NCBI GenBank assembly: GCA_014860005.1
Contig: JACZKP010000112.1
Coordinates: forward strand, 1 to 64,000
DNA length: 64,000 nt
Reading direction: 5' to 3'
DNA from: Verrucomicrobiota bacterium
GTDB taxonomy: Bacteria > Verrucomicrobiota > Verrucomicrobiae > Limisphaerales > UBA11358
The position numbers and the translations under genes are program-made. Shown here piece by piece: positions 1 through 8,226 of this stretch; positions within the stretch are counted from its first letter, which is position 1, and the number at the start of each line of letters is the position of its first letter. The notes below the pieces were generated by a model, which did not search any database, was not told the DNA's origin, and was given only the letters and a program-made list of their open reading frames with translations.

Positions 1-1
1 C

Positions 2-388
2 GGGTTTGACTACCAGGACGCTGCCAAGGCGATGGCGGCAAAACGGTTGCCACTCATCGCGCAAGCTGCCGAGCATGTGTTGCAGCAAAAGGACGGCAAA
101 CCGCGTTACCTGCTGGCGGTCATGGAACTGTCCAAAGCATTCGCTCTCGCCGTGCCGAATGACGAGGCGCTGGAGATTCGCGATGAAGTTGGGTTCTTTC
201 AGGAAGTGCGGGCGGTGCTGGCCAAGAGCATCAGCGAAGGCGGCGGAAAATCGCCGGAGACACCGACCTCCACCACCTGCGGGTCCAACCCAGTCCAACC
301 CAGTCAAAGTGAGTCAAACCAGATTTCAACAGAACCGGGGAATGAACCACCAAACCAGCATGGCAGGAGTGACTGCGGACCCAATTAA
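2..388 (+). pseudogene. hsdR: C-terminal remnant of type I restriction enzyme R subunit (HsdR)
   Basis: The frame is open from the left edge. It contains the C-terminal helical pattern of HsdR proteins: AAEHVLQQKDGKPRYL, then LSKAFALAVPNDEALEIRDE, then VGFFQEVRAVLAK. After that point (about base 226) the protein leaves the family and becomes a low-complexity Ser/Pro/Asn/Gln tail that ends at 388, whereas HsdR normally carries roughly another 80-100 residues. Two short tandem repeats lie at and just after the new end. No hsdM or hsdS is visible. The gene's front half is outside the window, so I cannot tell whether the rest is intact. I read it as a truncated and probably inactive restriction subunit. 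Confidence 0.65.
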
Positions 389-403
389 CGGCCCAATTAA
401 CGG
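283..403. repeat. Two short tandem duplications in the HsdR remnant tail
   Basis: A 10-base unit gtccaaccca occurs twice in a row at 283-302, followed by two degenerate gtcaaa-type copies. A 12-base unit cccaattaacgg occurs twice at 380-403. Both lie in the stretch where the HsdR remnant stops resembling its family and before the glyA 3' remnant. This suggests slippage or end-joining scars at a rearrangement junction. Confidence 0.6.
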
Positions 404-419
404 CCTTGACAGGTTTGGG

Positions 420-473
420 CCGGTGCGCCAACGTGTGCGCGAGTTGACTGCGAGATTTCCCTTGCCGTATTGA
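420..473 (+). pseudogene. 3' end remnant of a glyA gene
   Basis: Translated in the frame ending at the TGA at 471-473, the last 16 residues are [16 protein letters not shown]. The intact GlyA in this window (minus strand, stop at 48359) ends [16 protein letters not shown], so 14 of 16 residues and the stop position agree. The nucleotides differ at many third positions, so this is not a recent copy of that gene. Nothing upstream of about 417 resembles GlyA. It is a short orphan 3' end, sitting just after the HsdR remnant. Confidence 0.6.
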
Positions 474-618
474 GGAAAGGTTTCCTCAGCGCGCTGCGAT
501 TGGCAGCGATTCCAATTTGAACTAATCGAGCCGTTGGGCGTCAAAGCTCTGTTGGACTCATTCCGACGGCCCTCAGTGATCTCGCCGGACGATGATTAAA
601 CCTTAACCAAACCGATTT

Positions 619-2103
619 ATGCCAAGAGTCAGTACCAAGAAGGCCAAAAGCAAAGTGGCCAAAGCCAAAGCTCCCCCACCGACGCCGCCAGAAACAGTGG
701 AAGTAGTGGAAGCAGCCGAAGTGGTCGCTACTGCGATGGCCGAGCCGTCTTCCGATCAATTGCAGCCGCCGACCACCCCGGTCGAAGCAATCGAAGAATA
801 CAAACCCGCTCCGCGCATGCCGGAGCAGCGCGACCGCATTGCCGCCTCCCTCAACATCGCAAAGTTGCAGGCGATGGCCATGACAGATTTGAACAACATG
901 GCGCGCGAATTGGGGGTGGAAAACTTCGGCACGATGCGCAAGCACGAGGTTATTTTCCACATCCTCCAGAAAAACGCTGAACGCGCGGGAGTATTGTTCT
1001 CCGAAGGCGTGCTGGAAGTGTTGCCGGAGGGTTTCGGCTTTCTGCGCTCGCAGAGTTTCAATTATCTCCCGTGTCCGGAGGATATTTATGTCTCGCCTTC
1101 GCAAATCCGACGGTTCGATTTGCAGACGGGCAACCTGGTGGCCGGTCAGATTCGTCCGCCCAAGGAAAAGGAAAAGTTCTTCGCGCTGCTCAAGGTTGAG
1201 GGCGTGGACGGCGAGGACCCGGACAAGGCGAAGGAGAAGACGCATTTCGACAACCTCACGCCGCTCTTTCCAGATAAACGGTTCATTCTGGAAACCGTGC
1301 CGGAGGAACTCAGCACGCGGGTATTGGATCTGGTCTGTCCGATTGGCAAAGGCACGCGGGGACTTATCGTTGCTCCACCGCGCACCGGCAAAACGGTGCT
1401 CATGCAGAAGCTCGCCAACGCCATCCTCAAGAACAATCCCGAGTCGTATCTGTTCATTCTCCTGATTGACGAGCGGCCCGAGGAAGTCACCGACATGGAA
1501 CGCACCTGCAAAGGCGCGGAAGTCATCAGTTCCACGTTTGATGAACCGCCCGAACGTCACGTGCAGGTCGCGGAAATGGTCAGTGAAAAGGCCAAGCGCA
1601 TGATCGAGCACAAGCGCGACGTGGTCATTCTGCTGGACTCCATCACACGCCTGGCCCGCGCCTACAACACGGTGCAGCCGCACTCCGGCAAGATTCTGTC
1701 CGGCGGTGTGGATGCGAACGCGTTGCACAAACCCAAGCGCTTTTTCGGCGCGGCCCGCAACATTGAGGAAGGCGGTTCGCTCACCATCATGGCCACGGCG
1801 CTGGTGGACACCGGTTCGCGCATGGATGAAGTCATCTTTGAAGAATTCAAGGGCACGGGCAACATGGAGGTGCATCTGGACCGGGCGCTCGTGGACCGCC
1901 GCATTTTCCCCTCCATCAACATTGAGCGTTCCGGTACACGCAAGGAAGAGTTGCTCTATCACCCGGACGAACTGAACAAAATCGTGCTGTTGCGCCGCGC
2001 GTTGACGGGCGTGCCGCCGGTGGAGGCCATGGACCTGTTGCTCGGCAAATTGAAGAAAACCGGCAGTAATATTGAGTTCCTGCTGGGCATGGATGTGGGT
2101 TGA
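619..2103 (+). CDS. rho: Transcription termination factor Rho
   Basis: This is the hexameric RNA helicase that ends transcription at Rho-dependent sites in the cytoplasm. Visible landmarks are the Rho N-terminal helical domain (around [17 protein letters not shown]), the RNA-binding fold with GFGFLRS, the P-loop APPRTGKT, the Walker B region [29 protein letters not shown] and the R-loop/arginine finger region [11 protein letters not shown]. At 494 residues it is longer than the roughly 420 of E. coli Rho. The extra length is an N-terminal tail of about 75 residues rich in Lys, Pro, Ala and Glu, a common addition in this part of the tree. The ATG at 619 has no strong Shine-Dalgarno. It stands alone, followed by a 209-base gap. 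Confidence 0.97.
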   Translation: MPRVSTKKAKSKVAKAKAPPPTPPETVEVVEAAEVVATAMAEPSSDQLQPPTTPVEAIEEYKPAPRMPEQRDRIAASLNIAKLQAMAMTDLNNMARELGVENFGTMRKHEVIFHILQKNAERAGVLFSEGVLEVLPEGFGFLRSQSFNYLPCPEDIYVSPSQIRRFDLQTGNLVAGQIRPPKEKEKFFALLKVEGVDGEDPDKAKEKTHFDNLTPLFPDKRFILETVPEELSTRVLDLVCPIGKGTRGLIVAPPRTGKTVLMQKLANAILKNNPESYLFILLIDERPEEVTDMERTCKGAEVISSTFDEPPERHVQVAEMVSEKAKRMIEHKRDVVILLDSITRLARAYNTVQPHSGKILSGGVDANALHKPKRFFGAARNIEEGGSLTIMATALVDTGSRMDEVIFEEFKGTGNMEVHLDRALVDRRIFPSINIERSGTRKEELLYHPDELNKIVLLRRALTGVPPVEAMDLLLGKLKKTGSNIEFLLGMDVG

Positions 2104-2312
2104 GCCTGTTTTGTTACGCTTCAGAATTCGAGTCGCCGGGCCGCCGACCACTGGTTGAACTTCCAAAGGATCGCACTACTGTTCCAAAATGGCTTTGCTC
2201 AGGCCAAGAAATGTTGATTAAATGACGAAATCGGTGAAGCGGTTTCGTGCTTGAGCAACGAGACTGCGCTCGGAAATTGGCAACGCAATTTTGATGATTA
2301 GCTGAAACTGAT

Positions 2313-3458
2313 ATGAACCAAACCAAGAAACCTCAATCGGTTATTCCTCGGCAGCTTCCGGCACGGATGGTGCAGGCCGCTTCTGCGCTCACCCTCCTGG
2401 TTTTAATGGCGGGATGCGGGCGCGAGGAAATCAAGGTTTACAAGGTTACGAAGGAAACCCCAGAGGCTTCCGCGACGGCTCATGCGGCCCACAGCCGGGG
2501 GCAGATGCCGCCGGGTCACCCGGACATCAGTGCCGCCACGCCAAAAATCAAATATGCGTTGCCCGCCGGCTGGGAGGAACGGCCCGCCAGCGCCATGCGC
2601 GCCGCGAGCTTTTCCGTTCCGGGCAAGGACGGGCAGGCGGTGGATGTCTCCGTGATCCCCCTCCCCACCACCGGACAGGAGGTTGAATTGGTCAATATGT
2701 GGCGCGCCCAAATGCAGCTTGCCTCCGTGGGCGAAGCCGAGGCGGCGAACCTCTCCCAAAGCGTCACCATCGGCGGCGAAACGGGCAAACTGTTTGAAAT
2801 GAGCAGCGAAAAACCAGTACTTGATGACAAGCTGCATGGCCGCATGCTGGTGGGCGTCTTGACGCGCGGTGCGACCAGTTGGTTTTTCAAGATGGCCGGG
2901 GAAGATGTCTCGGTGAACGAACAGAAACCGGCATTTGTGGAGTTCCTCAAATCGGTAAGCTTCGACGCCCCATCACCGACAACTCCCGCGAAAGCCGCAG
3001 CGCCGGCGATGGCTGCTCCCGCCGGGGGCACGGACGGCAAACCGGCGTGGACCGTACCAACTGGCTGGCAGGAAGTAGCGGGTGGACAATTCCTCGTCGC
3101 CAAATTTGTCGTCACCGGCGAAGGCAATACCCGGGCGGAGATCAACGTCAGCATGTCCAGTGGCGATGGCGGCGGGCTGGCGCCTAATGTCAACCGCTGG
3201 CGCGGCCAGCTTGGATTGAGTCAGGTTTCCGCCACTGAGATTACCAGTTCGGTCAGGAAGGTACAAGCCGGGGGCAGCGAATTGTCCTATGTGGAACTCA
3301 GCGGCACCGACTTGAACACCGGGCGCCCTGCCCTGGTGCTCGGCGCCATGGTGCCGCGCGCGGGTCACACATGGTTCTACAAGTTGGCGGGCGACCGGCA
3401 ACTGGTGGAAAGCCAGAAAACTACATTCACCACTTTCGTGGAAACCGTGAGGTATTAA
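2313..3458 (+). CDS. Lipoprotein with two tandem domains, upstream of resB-ccsA
   Basis: The N-terminus has a hydrophobic stretch ending in LLVLMAGC, a lipobox, so the mature protein should be anchored by Cys in the periplasm or on a membrane face. It then holds two related domains of about 130-150 residues. Each starts with a Pro-aromatic-Gly-Trp (YALPAGWEE and WTVPTGWQE) and ends with a W-F-(F/Y)-K-(M/L)-A-G segment and a final FVE motif. I do not recognise a named function. It ends one base before resB, so it is probably co-transcribed with the cytochrome c maturation genes and may assist heme or apocytochrome handling. That role is inference from position only. Confidence 0.8.
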   Translation: MNQTKKPQSVIPRQLPARMVQAASALTLLVLMAGCGREEIKVYKVTKETPEASATAHAAHSRGQMPPGHPDISAATPKIKYALPAGWEERPASAMRAASFSVPGKDGQAVDVSVIPLPTTGQEVELVNMWRAQMQLASVGEAEAANLSQSVTIGGETGKLFEMSSEKPVLDDKLHGRMLVGVLTRGATSWFFKMAGEDVSVNEQKPAFVEFLKSVSFDAPSPTTPAKAAAPAMAAPAGGTDGKPAWTVPTGWQEVAGGQFLVAKFVVTGEGNTRAEINVSMSSGDGGGLAPNVNRWRGQLGLSQVSATEITSSVRKVQAGGSELSYVELSGTDLNTGRPALVLGAMVPRAGHTWFYKLAGDRQLVESQKTTFTTFVETVRY

Positions 3459-3459
3459 C

Positions 3460-4605
3460 ATGCTGGACCGGCTGATCAACATATTTACGTCACTCAAACT
3501 AACCGTCGCTTTGCTGGCGCTGGGTTTGATCCTCGTTTTTTGGGGCACGCTCGCGCAGGTGACGCTCGGCCTCTACCAGGCACAAAACGATTTCTTCCGC
3601 AGTTTCCTTGTCTTCTGGAGTCCCGAAGGCTCAGACTGGAGAATTCCAGTTTTTCCCGGCGGCTATCTCATCGGCGGATTGTTGCTCATCAACCTGGTCG
3701 CAGCGCACACGCGCTATTACCGGTCGAGCAAGAAGAAGATTGGCATTGTCTTCATTCACTTCGGTGTGGTCTTGCTGCTCGTGGGCCAGTTACTCACGGA
3801 TTTTCTGTCTGTCGAAAGCACGCTGCATCTGCGCGAAGGCGAGACCAAGAATTACTCCGAGGCCAGCCGCAGCTTTGAACTGGCGGTTGTGGATGTGACC
3901 GATAAGGATTTGGAAAAGCAGGTGGCGATTTCCCAGCGTCTTTTGGGCAAGCAGGGTGAAATCAAGCATCCCGAACTGCCCTTCTCCTTGAAGGCCACGA
4001 CTTTTTACGCAAACTCCGAATTGAAGCAACGGGAGGAATCCGGTTTCCAGCCGGTGAAAGGGGTGAAGGGCATCGGCGAAGGTGTTTGGATGAAGGAACT
4101 GCCGCACGAAACCATGATGGATCGGCGGGACGTGCCCACCGCCATCGTCGAGATTTCCGGGCCGCAAGGTGCCGCGCAATCGTATATGGTTTCCGCGCAT
4201 ATCGCGCGGGCGCAGTCATTCCAATACGAAGATCGCACCTACGAGATCGCCCTGCGCCCGGTGCGCTACTACAAGCCTTTCAGCATGCACCTGCTGGAAT
4301 TCACGCACGACCGGTATCCGGGGACACAGATTCCCAAAAACTTTTCCAGCCGGGTGATTTTGAACCGGCCGGAAACGGGCGAGAAACGCGAAGTGTTGAT
4401 TTACATGAACAATCCCCTGCGTTACTGGGGCGAGACCTATTACCAGTCCAGTTTTGACACCGATGATCAGGGCAGTTATCTGCAAGTGGTGCGCAATCCG
4501 AGCTGGCTGACACCCTACTTATCGTGCGTGCTGGTATCCGTCGGATTGACGGTTCAATTCCTGATGCACTTGGTTCCATTTCTCAAACGGAGGTTGGCGA
4601 CATGA
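3460..4605 (+). CDS. resB: ResB/CcsB-like cytochrome c biogenesis protein
   Basis: This is the ResB (Ccs1) half of the System II cytochrome c synthetase, which works with CcsA to carry heme across the membrane and attach it to CxxCH motifs. It has membrane segments near the N-terminus (LTVALLALGLILVFWGTLAQ, then a second around GGYLIGGLLLINLVA, then a third near KIGIVFIHFGVVLLLVGQLL). A large soluble periplasmic domain follows, then a last membrane segment near the C-terminus. Length (381) is within the shorter ResB range. The start is one base after the upstream lipoprotein stop, and the gene overlaps ccsA by ATGA. Confidence 0.88.
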   Translation: MLDRLINIFTSLKLTVALLALGLILVFWGTLAQVTLGLYQAQNDFFRSFLVFWSPEGSDWRIPVFPGGYLIGGLLLINLVAAHTRYYRSSKKKIGIVFIHFGVVLLLVGQLLTDFLSVESTLHLREGETKNYSEASRSFELAVVDVTDKDLEKQVAISQRLLGKQGEIKHPELPFSLKATTFYANSELKQREESGFQPVKGVKGIGEGVWMKELPHETMMDRRDVPTAIVEISGPQGAAQSYMVSAHIARAQSFQYEDRTYEIALRPVRYYKPFSMHLLEFTHDRYPGTQIPKNFSSRVILNRPETGEKREVLIYMNNPLRYWGETYYQSSFDTDDQGSYLQVVRNPSWLTPYLSCVLVSVGLTVQFLMHLVPFLKRRLAT

Positions 4606-6584
4606 AAAAATGGCTTCCCTGGATTCTCACCGTTGTAATGGCCGGCTGGGCGTTGTCCACGCTGCGACCACATAAGCAGACCGGATTCAAAACGGATGAA
4701 TTCGCCAAGTTGCCCGTGCTCATGAACGGCCGCTTCCAGCCGTTCGATTCCGTGGCGCGCAATTCACTGCTTCAAATTCGCGCCCGGCAAACGGTGCTGG
4801 TGGCGGAGAATGGCCGCTCCCGCAAGTTGCCCGCCCGCGATTGGCTCGTCGAAGTGCTGATGAAACCCGAGCAAGCGGACGACCGGAAAATCTTTCGCGT
4901 AGATAATGTGGAACTTATCAGCCTGCTCAAGCTGACGGAGGACCAGAAGTATTACACGTTCACCGAAATCAAACCGCAGTATGAAGAGATCGGCCGGCAG
5001 GCGGAGCGTATTCAGAAGATTGAGGCCGCCAACCGCACGTCCTTCGAGCGGGAACTGATGAAGCTCTACAACGCCACGGCTTTGTATCAGCGGCTTAAAC
5101 TCAGCCTGAAGCCGCCCACCACGGACGACTTCGCCGCCGAGGTGAGCGCCTACGAGGCGAGCATTGCACCGGGCGTTGCTGCCGTGCGCGCCCGCGAAGC
5201 CGGCAAGGAATTTGACAAGGCGGCGTTCGACCGCCTGCTCCGCTTCATGTCCGGATACGACTCGGTGGCGCGGTTTGCCTTGCCGCTGACCATCCCTTCT
5301 CCTCATCCCGAGGAGGGCCGCGAGAAATGGCTCAATATGGGCCAGGGACTGTTGGACGGCTTGCATCATCAACACGGCCTGCCACCGGCAGCGAAATACT
5401 ACGCGACCATGGTGACCGCTTATCGTCAGAACGACTCGGCATCGTTCAATCGCGCGGTGGCGGAATACCGTGGCTGGCTGGCGAAGGATTTCGCCCCGGA
5501 GGTGCGCAAGGCGAACCACGAGTTCTTCTTCAACCACGCGCAGGTGTTCTACGACGCCATGGTGCTATATGTGTTTGCCCTGATGCTGGCGCTTGGCTCG
5601 TTGCTGACGTTCGGGATGTTCGCCAACCTGTCCGAAGCCCTGCGGCGTTCGGCCTATTGGATTATTATCGTGGGCTGTGTCATCCACACCATCGGCCTGG
5701 TTTACCGCATGGTCCTCGAAGGGCGTCCGCCGGTGACCAATCTTTACTCCTCCGCCATTTTTATCGGGTGGGCGGCCGTCATTCTGGGTCTGTTCCTTGA
5801 GCGCATTTACCGGATTGGCATTGGCAGCGTGGTGGCCTCATGCGTGGGCTTCATCACGCTCATCATCGCCCACAATCTCGCCGTCGGCGGGGACACCATG
5901 GAAATGATGCGCGCGGTGCTGGACACCAACTTCTGGCTGGCGACCCACGTCATCACGATTACGCTGGGATACTCAGCCATGTTCGTGGCGGGCTTGCTGG
6001 GCATTCTCTACATCGTGCTGGGTTTGTTTACGCCCATGCTCTCAAAGAAACTGACGGCAGGCGACCCCGCCAAGGCGGCGCCAGCAGAAGCCGGCAAGAG
6101 TGAAGTGGGTGCGGTGCTCAGCAAAATGGTCTATGGCATCATCTGCTTCGCGACGCTGTTCAGTTTCGTGGGCACGGTGCTTGGCGGCATCTGGGCGGAT
6201 CAATCCTGGGGCCGCTTCTGGGGTTGGGATCCGAAGGAGAACGGGGCGTTGATGATCGTGATCTGGTGCGCCGTGATCCTGCACGCGCGCTGGGGCAAAA
6301 TCATCAAGGAACGCGGCCTGATGACCATGGCGATCGTCGGTAATATCGTCACGGCGTTCTCATGGTTTGGCGTCAACATGCTCGGCATCGGGTTGCACAG
6401 CTACGGCTTCATGGATGCGGCCTTCAAATGGCTGATGCTCTTCAACGCCACGCAGATTTGTTTTATTATCCTGGGTCTGTTGCCACTGCGGGTATGGAAG
6501 AGCTGTCCGGGCCGCGCTCCGCTTCCACCCTCAGCAACCGGTCCCGCCGGTGCAAAAACCGCACCTGCACCCGCTGGCGCCTGA
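4602..6584 (+). CDS. ccsA: CcsA/ResC-like cytochrome c biogenesis protein
   Basis: This is the heme-handling half of System II. The C-terminal half is polytopic and contains the tryptophan-rich WWD signature WGRFWGWDPKENGAL, with conserved histidines on either side (for example VIHTIGLVYR, THVITITLGYS and GLHSYGF) that ligate heme. The N-terminal third (about residues 30-310) is an extra soluble periplasmic region after one membrane anchor, as in other Bacteroidetes/Verrucomicrobia-type fused CcsA proteins. I chose the ATG at 4602 because it overlaps the resB stop as ATGA and has GGAGG about 8 bases upstream. It ends with an Ala/Pro-rich tail. Confidence 0.92.
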   Translation: MKKWLPWILTVVMAGWALSTLRPHKQTGFKTDEFAKLPVLMNGRFQPFDSVARNSLLQIRARQTVLVAENGRSRKLPARDWLVEVLMKPEQADDRKIFRVDNVELISLLKLTEDQKYYTFTEIKPQYEEIGRQAERIQKIEAANRTSFERELMKLYNATALYQRLKLSLKPPTTDDFAAEVSAYEASIAPGVAAVRAREAGKEFDKAAFDRLLRFMSGYDSVARFALPLTIPSPHPEEGREKWLNMGQGLLDGLHHQHGLPPAAKYYATMVTAYRQNDSASFNRAVAEYRGWLAKDFAPEVRKANHEFFFNHAQVFYDAMVLYVFALMLALGSLLTFGMFANLSEALRRSAYWIIIVGCVIHTIGLVYRMVLEGRPPVTNLYSSAIFIGWAAVILGLFLERIYRIGIGSVVASCVGFITLIIAHNLAVGGDTMEMMRAVLDTNFWLATHVITITLGYSAMFVAGLLGILYIVLGLFTPMLSKKLTAGDPAKAAPAEAGKSEVGAVLSKMVYGIICFATLFSFVGTVLGGIWADQSWGRFWGWDPKENGALMIVIWCAVILHARWGKIIKERGLMTMAIVGNIVTAFSWFGVNMLGIGLHSYGFMDAAFKWLMLFNATQICFIILGLLPLRVWKSCPGRAPLPPSATGPAGAKTAPAPAGA

Positions 6585-6746
6585 TTCCTTTTGGTGTCGG
6601 CACCAAGCCGCAAATGCAAACTGCACGGGGCACGTGACAGGCTTGGTTGCTTGGGCTCCCAAAAAGGGCACGATTCGTAAGTCCAAGGCGAAGCGCCGTG
6701 GCGGTTGTCTCGGGGTTCGTGAGTTAGCCTGAAGGCACTCCCCTGC

Positions 6747-7064
6747 TCACTTTGTCCCGGACGTGAGCGGAATAACCTCCAGTTTCGGTTTGAGTATCGG
6801 CATAGGGAAATTCTTTGGAGGATTCTTGAGCACGAACTCGGCATCCAGGTCCGCCGGCGGCACAATGAGAATACAGGCGTAAGGCAACGTCAGATAGCTA
6901 CCAGGCGGAAGAGACCGGAGTTGCATCTCTTTTCGAACAATTACTTGCGGCGTTGACTTTGGGGGGCTTGATGTCTCGCCGGGCACGGCGATCTGCTTCA
7001 AACCGACAACGCTCAACAGCGCTCCGGTGGCGACCCAGGCAGCGATCACGATTCTTTGCTTCAC
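6747..7064 (-). CDS. Small exported protein of unknown function
   Basis: Starting at the GTG at 7064, the protein is 105 residues with a signal-peptide-like N-terminus (KQRIVIAAWVATGALLSVVG) and a short mature part. The mature part contains LRSLPPGSYLTLPYACILIV and ends with a Pro-rich FPMPILKPKLEVIP stretch. Small proteins with this LPPG-Y-PY-C-V pattern and a MP-IKP ending are frequent in Verrucomicrobiota. I know of no function. The reading frame stays open upstream to an ATG at 7166, but the GTG start gives a clean signal peptide. It is divergent from the Sel1 gene at 7243. Confidence 0.6.
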   Translation of the reverse strand: MKQRIVIAAWVATGALLSVVGLKQIAVPGETSSPPKSTPQVIVRKEMQLRSLPPGSYLTLPYACILIVPPADLDAEFVLKNPPKNFPMPILKPKLEVIPLTSGTK

Positions 7065-7242
7065 AATGAAGTTGGACGGAATCTTGCACCTGATTGCTCC
7101 GGCTGAAATCTGTCCGAAAGCAATTGCTGCCAAAAGACTCCCGGTCGTTGGTGATGATCTGGCCACCTTTCCTCACCTCCGCCTTCGCGATTTGCGGAAA
7201 ACGCTTCTTGTATTCGACGCTCAGGAGTCCATCCTAGTAACC

Positions 7243-7806
7243 ATGGACAAACCTTGGTATCGCAAATTTTTTTCAAACTCGCCGCCACTCGTTTCACCCG
7301 CTGACAAGCGTACCGCCGTCAGCGCGGACTACGAAGATCCCGACGTCCAGTTCAAGATGGGCTTGAAATTCGCCAGCCCGGAAGGTGGAGCCCAGGATTA
7401 CGGGCAGGCGGCGGAATGGTATCGCAAGGCGGCGGAGCAAAGTCATTCCCTGGCGCAATTCAATCTTGGAGTGATGTACGCGCAGGGGCAAGGAGTAGCC
7501 CAGGATGAAGCCCAATCGTTGGTCTGGTTTGGCAAGGCCGCGCAGCAAGGCGACGCCGGGGCGCAGTTCCATTTGGGGAGGACCAATCACCGTGCCAGCC
7601 TGCAGGGCACGTCGGAGACTGCGCCTGAATCACGGATCGAGGCTTACAAATGGTACAATCTTGCCGCCGCGCAGGGTTACCGGGGATCAGTCGGCGCCTG
7701 CACGCCCCTGATTCAGCACATGACCCGCGAGGACGTGGCGACGGGCGACCAACGGGTGGCCGCCTTCGCGATCACGCATCCGAATCAGTATCAGGGCACA
7801 CGTTAA
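7243..7806 (+). CDS. Sel1-repeat (TPR-like) protein
   Basis: The protein has 187 residues with at least three Sel1-like repeats. The clearest are YGQAAEWYRKAAEQSHSLAQ, then FNLGVMYAQGQGV followed by EAQSLVWFGKAAQQGDAGAQ, and IEAYKWYNLAAAQGY. Sel1 repeats are alpha-alpha hairpins that mediate protein-protein contacts. No signal peptide is visible from the chosen ATG at 7243, which begins MDKPWYRKFF. An in-frame upstream extension to 7027 has no repeat character and overlaps the divergent gene, so I excluded it. The third repeat has an insertion (HRASLQGTSETAPES). It overlaps the following minus-strand gene tail-to-tail by four bases. Confidence 0.85.
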   Translation: MDKPWYRKFFSNSPPLVSPADKRTAVSADYEDPDVQFKMGLKFASPEGGAQDYGQAAEWYRKAAEQSHSLAQFNLGVMYAQGQGVAQDEAQSLVWFGKAAQQGDAGAQFHLGRTNHRASLQGTSETAPESRIEAYKWYNLAAAQGYRGSVGACTPLIQHMTREDVATGDQRVAAFAITHPNQYQGTR

Positions 7807-8033
7807 GCCGCAACCGTCTGCGCTCCCTTGCCCCGGCCGTGGTCGAGGTTGATGAATTGTTTTGTTTGCGCGATGTAGCAGACGATGTTGAACTTCTGAA
7901 TGGGTTCTCGTTTCGCCGCCAGCAAGGCCGCGTCGGTGGCTCCGAAACTCTTGCCAGCGGTCGGATTTTTGGTCCATTCGCCAGTTGAGGTGAGGTACTG
8001 CAGCGTTTCCGCGTCTTCAATGAGGATGTTCAT
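7803..8033 (-). CDS. Small conserved hypothetical protein
   Basis: The 76-residue product begins MNILIEDAETLQYLTSTGEW and contains GKSFGATDAALLAAKREPI and a FNIVCYI strand. It is soluble and has no signal peptide. The pattern (a small protein that refers to a sequence position and ends with a FNIV-YI strand) recurs in Verrucomicrobiota as short hypothetical proteins, but I know no role. I chose the ATG at 8033 because the upstream 17 codons are hydrophobic and irregular. It converges on the Sel1 gene with a four-base overlap. Confidence 0.6.
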   Translation of the reverse strand: MNILIEDAETLQYLTSTGEWTKNPTAGKSFGATDAALLAAKREPIQKFNIVCYIAQTKQFINLDHGRGKGAQTVAA

Positions 8034-8226
8034 GGGCGAACAGCTTATCAGATTCTCACGGATCACAAGTACGCAAACCAGCAAATCGGGAATATAGTTT
8101 CCCCAGGCCGAAACCCACCGCGAATTGAAGTGAATGCGAACTGCATCTGCGGTGTTTGCTGCGGTGTTTGCTTGAAATCATTTTCGCCAACGGCTTTACT
8201 CCGGCCATCGCCTGCACCCCGCGCTT

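Noticed and set aside
2127..2150. A tRNA 3'-end-like string (ttcgagtc followed by a CCA) just after rho
   Set aside because: The bases before it do not pair with the T-stem and the acceptor length is off by one, and no 5' half of a tRNA is present. It is probably chance.
541..2166. Long open frame on the minus strand opposite rho
   Set aside because: It is the reflection of rho codon use in another frame and has no protein features. Similar long antisense frames opposite secA, ftsH, pepP and others were rejected for the same reason.
6591..6606. Small hairpin ttggtg-tcgg-caccaa after ccsA as a terminator
   Set aside because: The stem is only 6 bases and no T run follows, so it is too weak to annotate.
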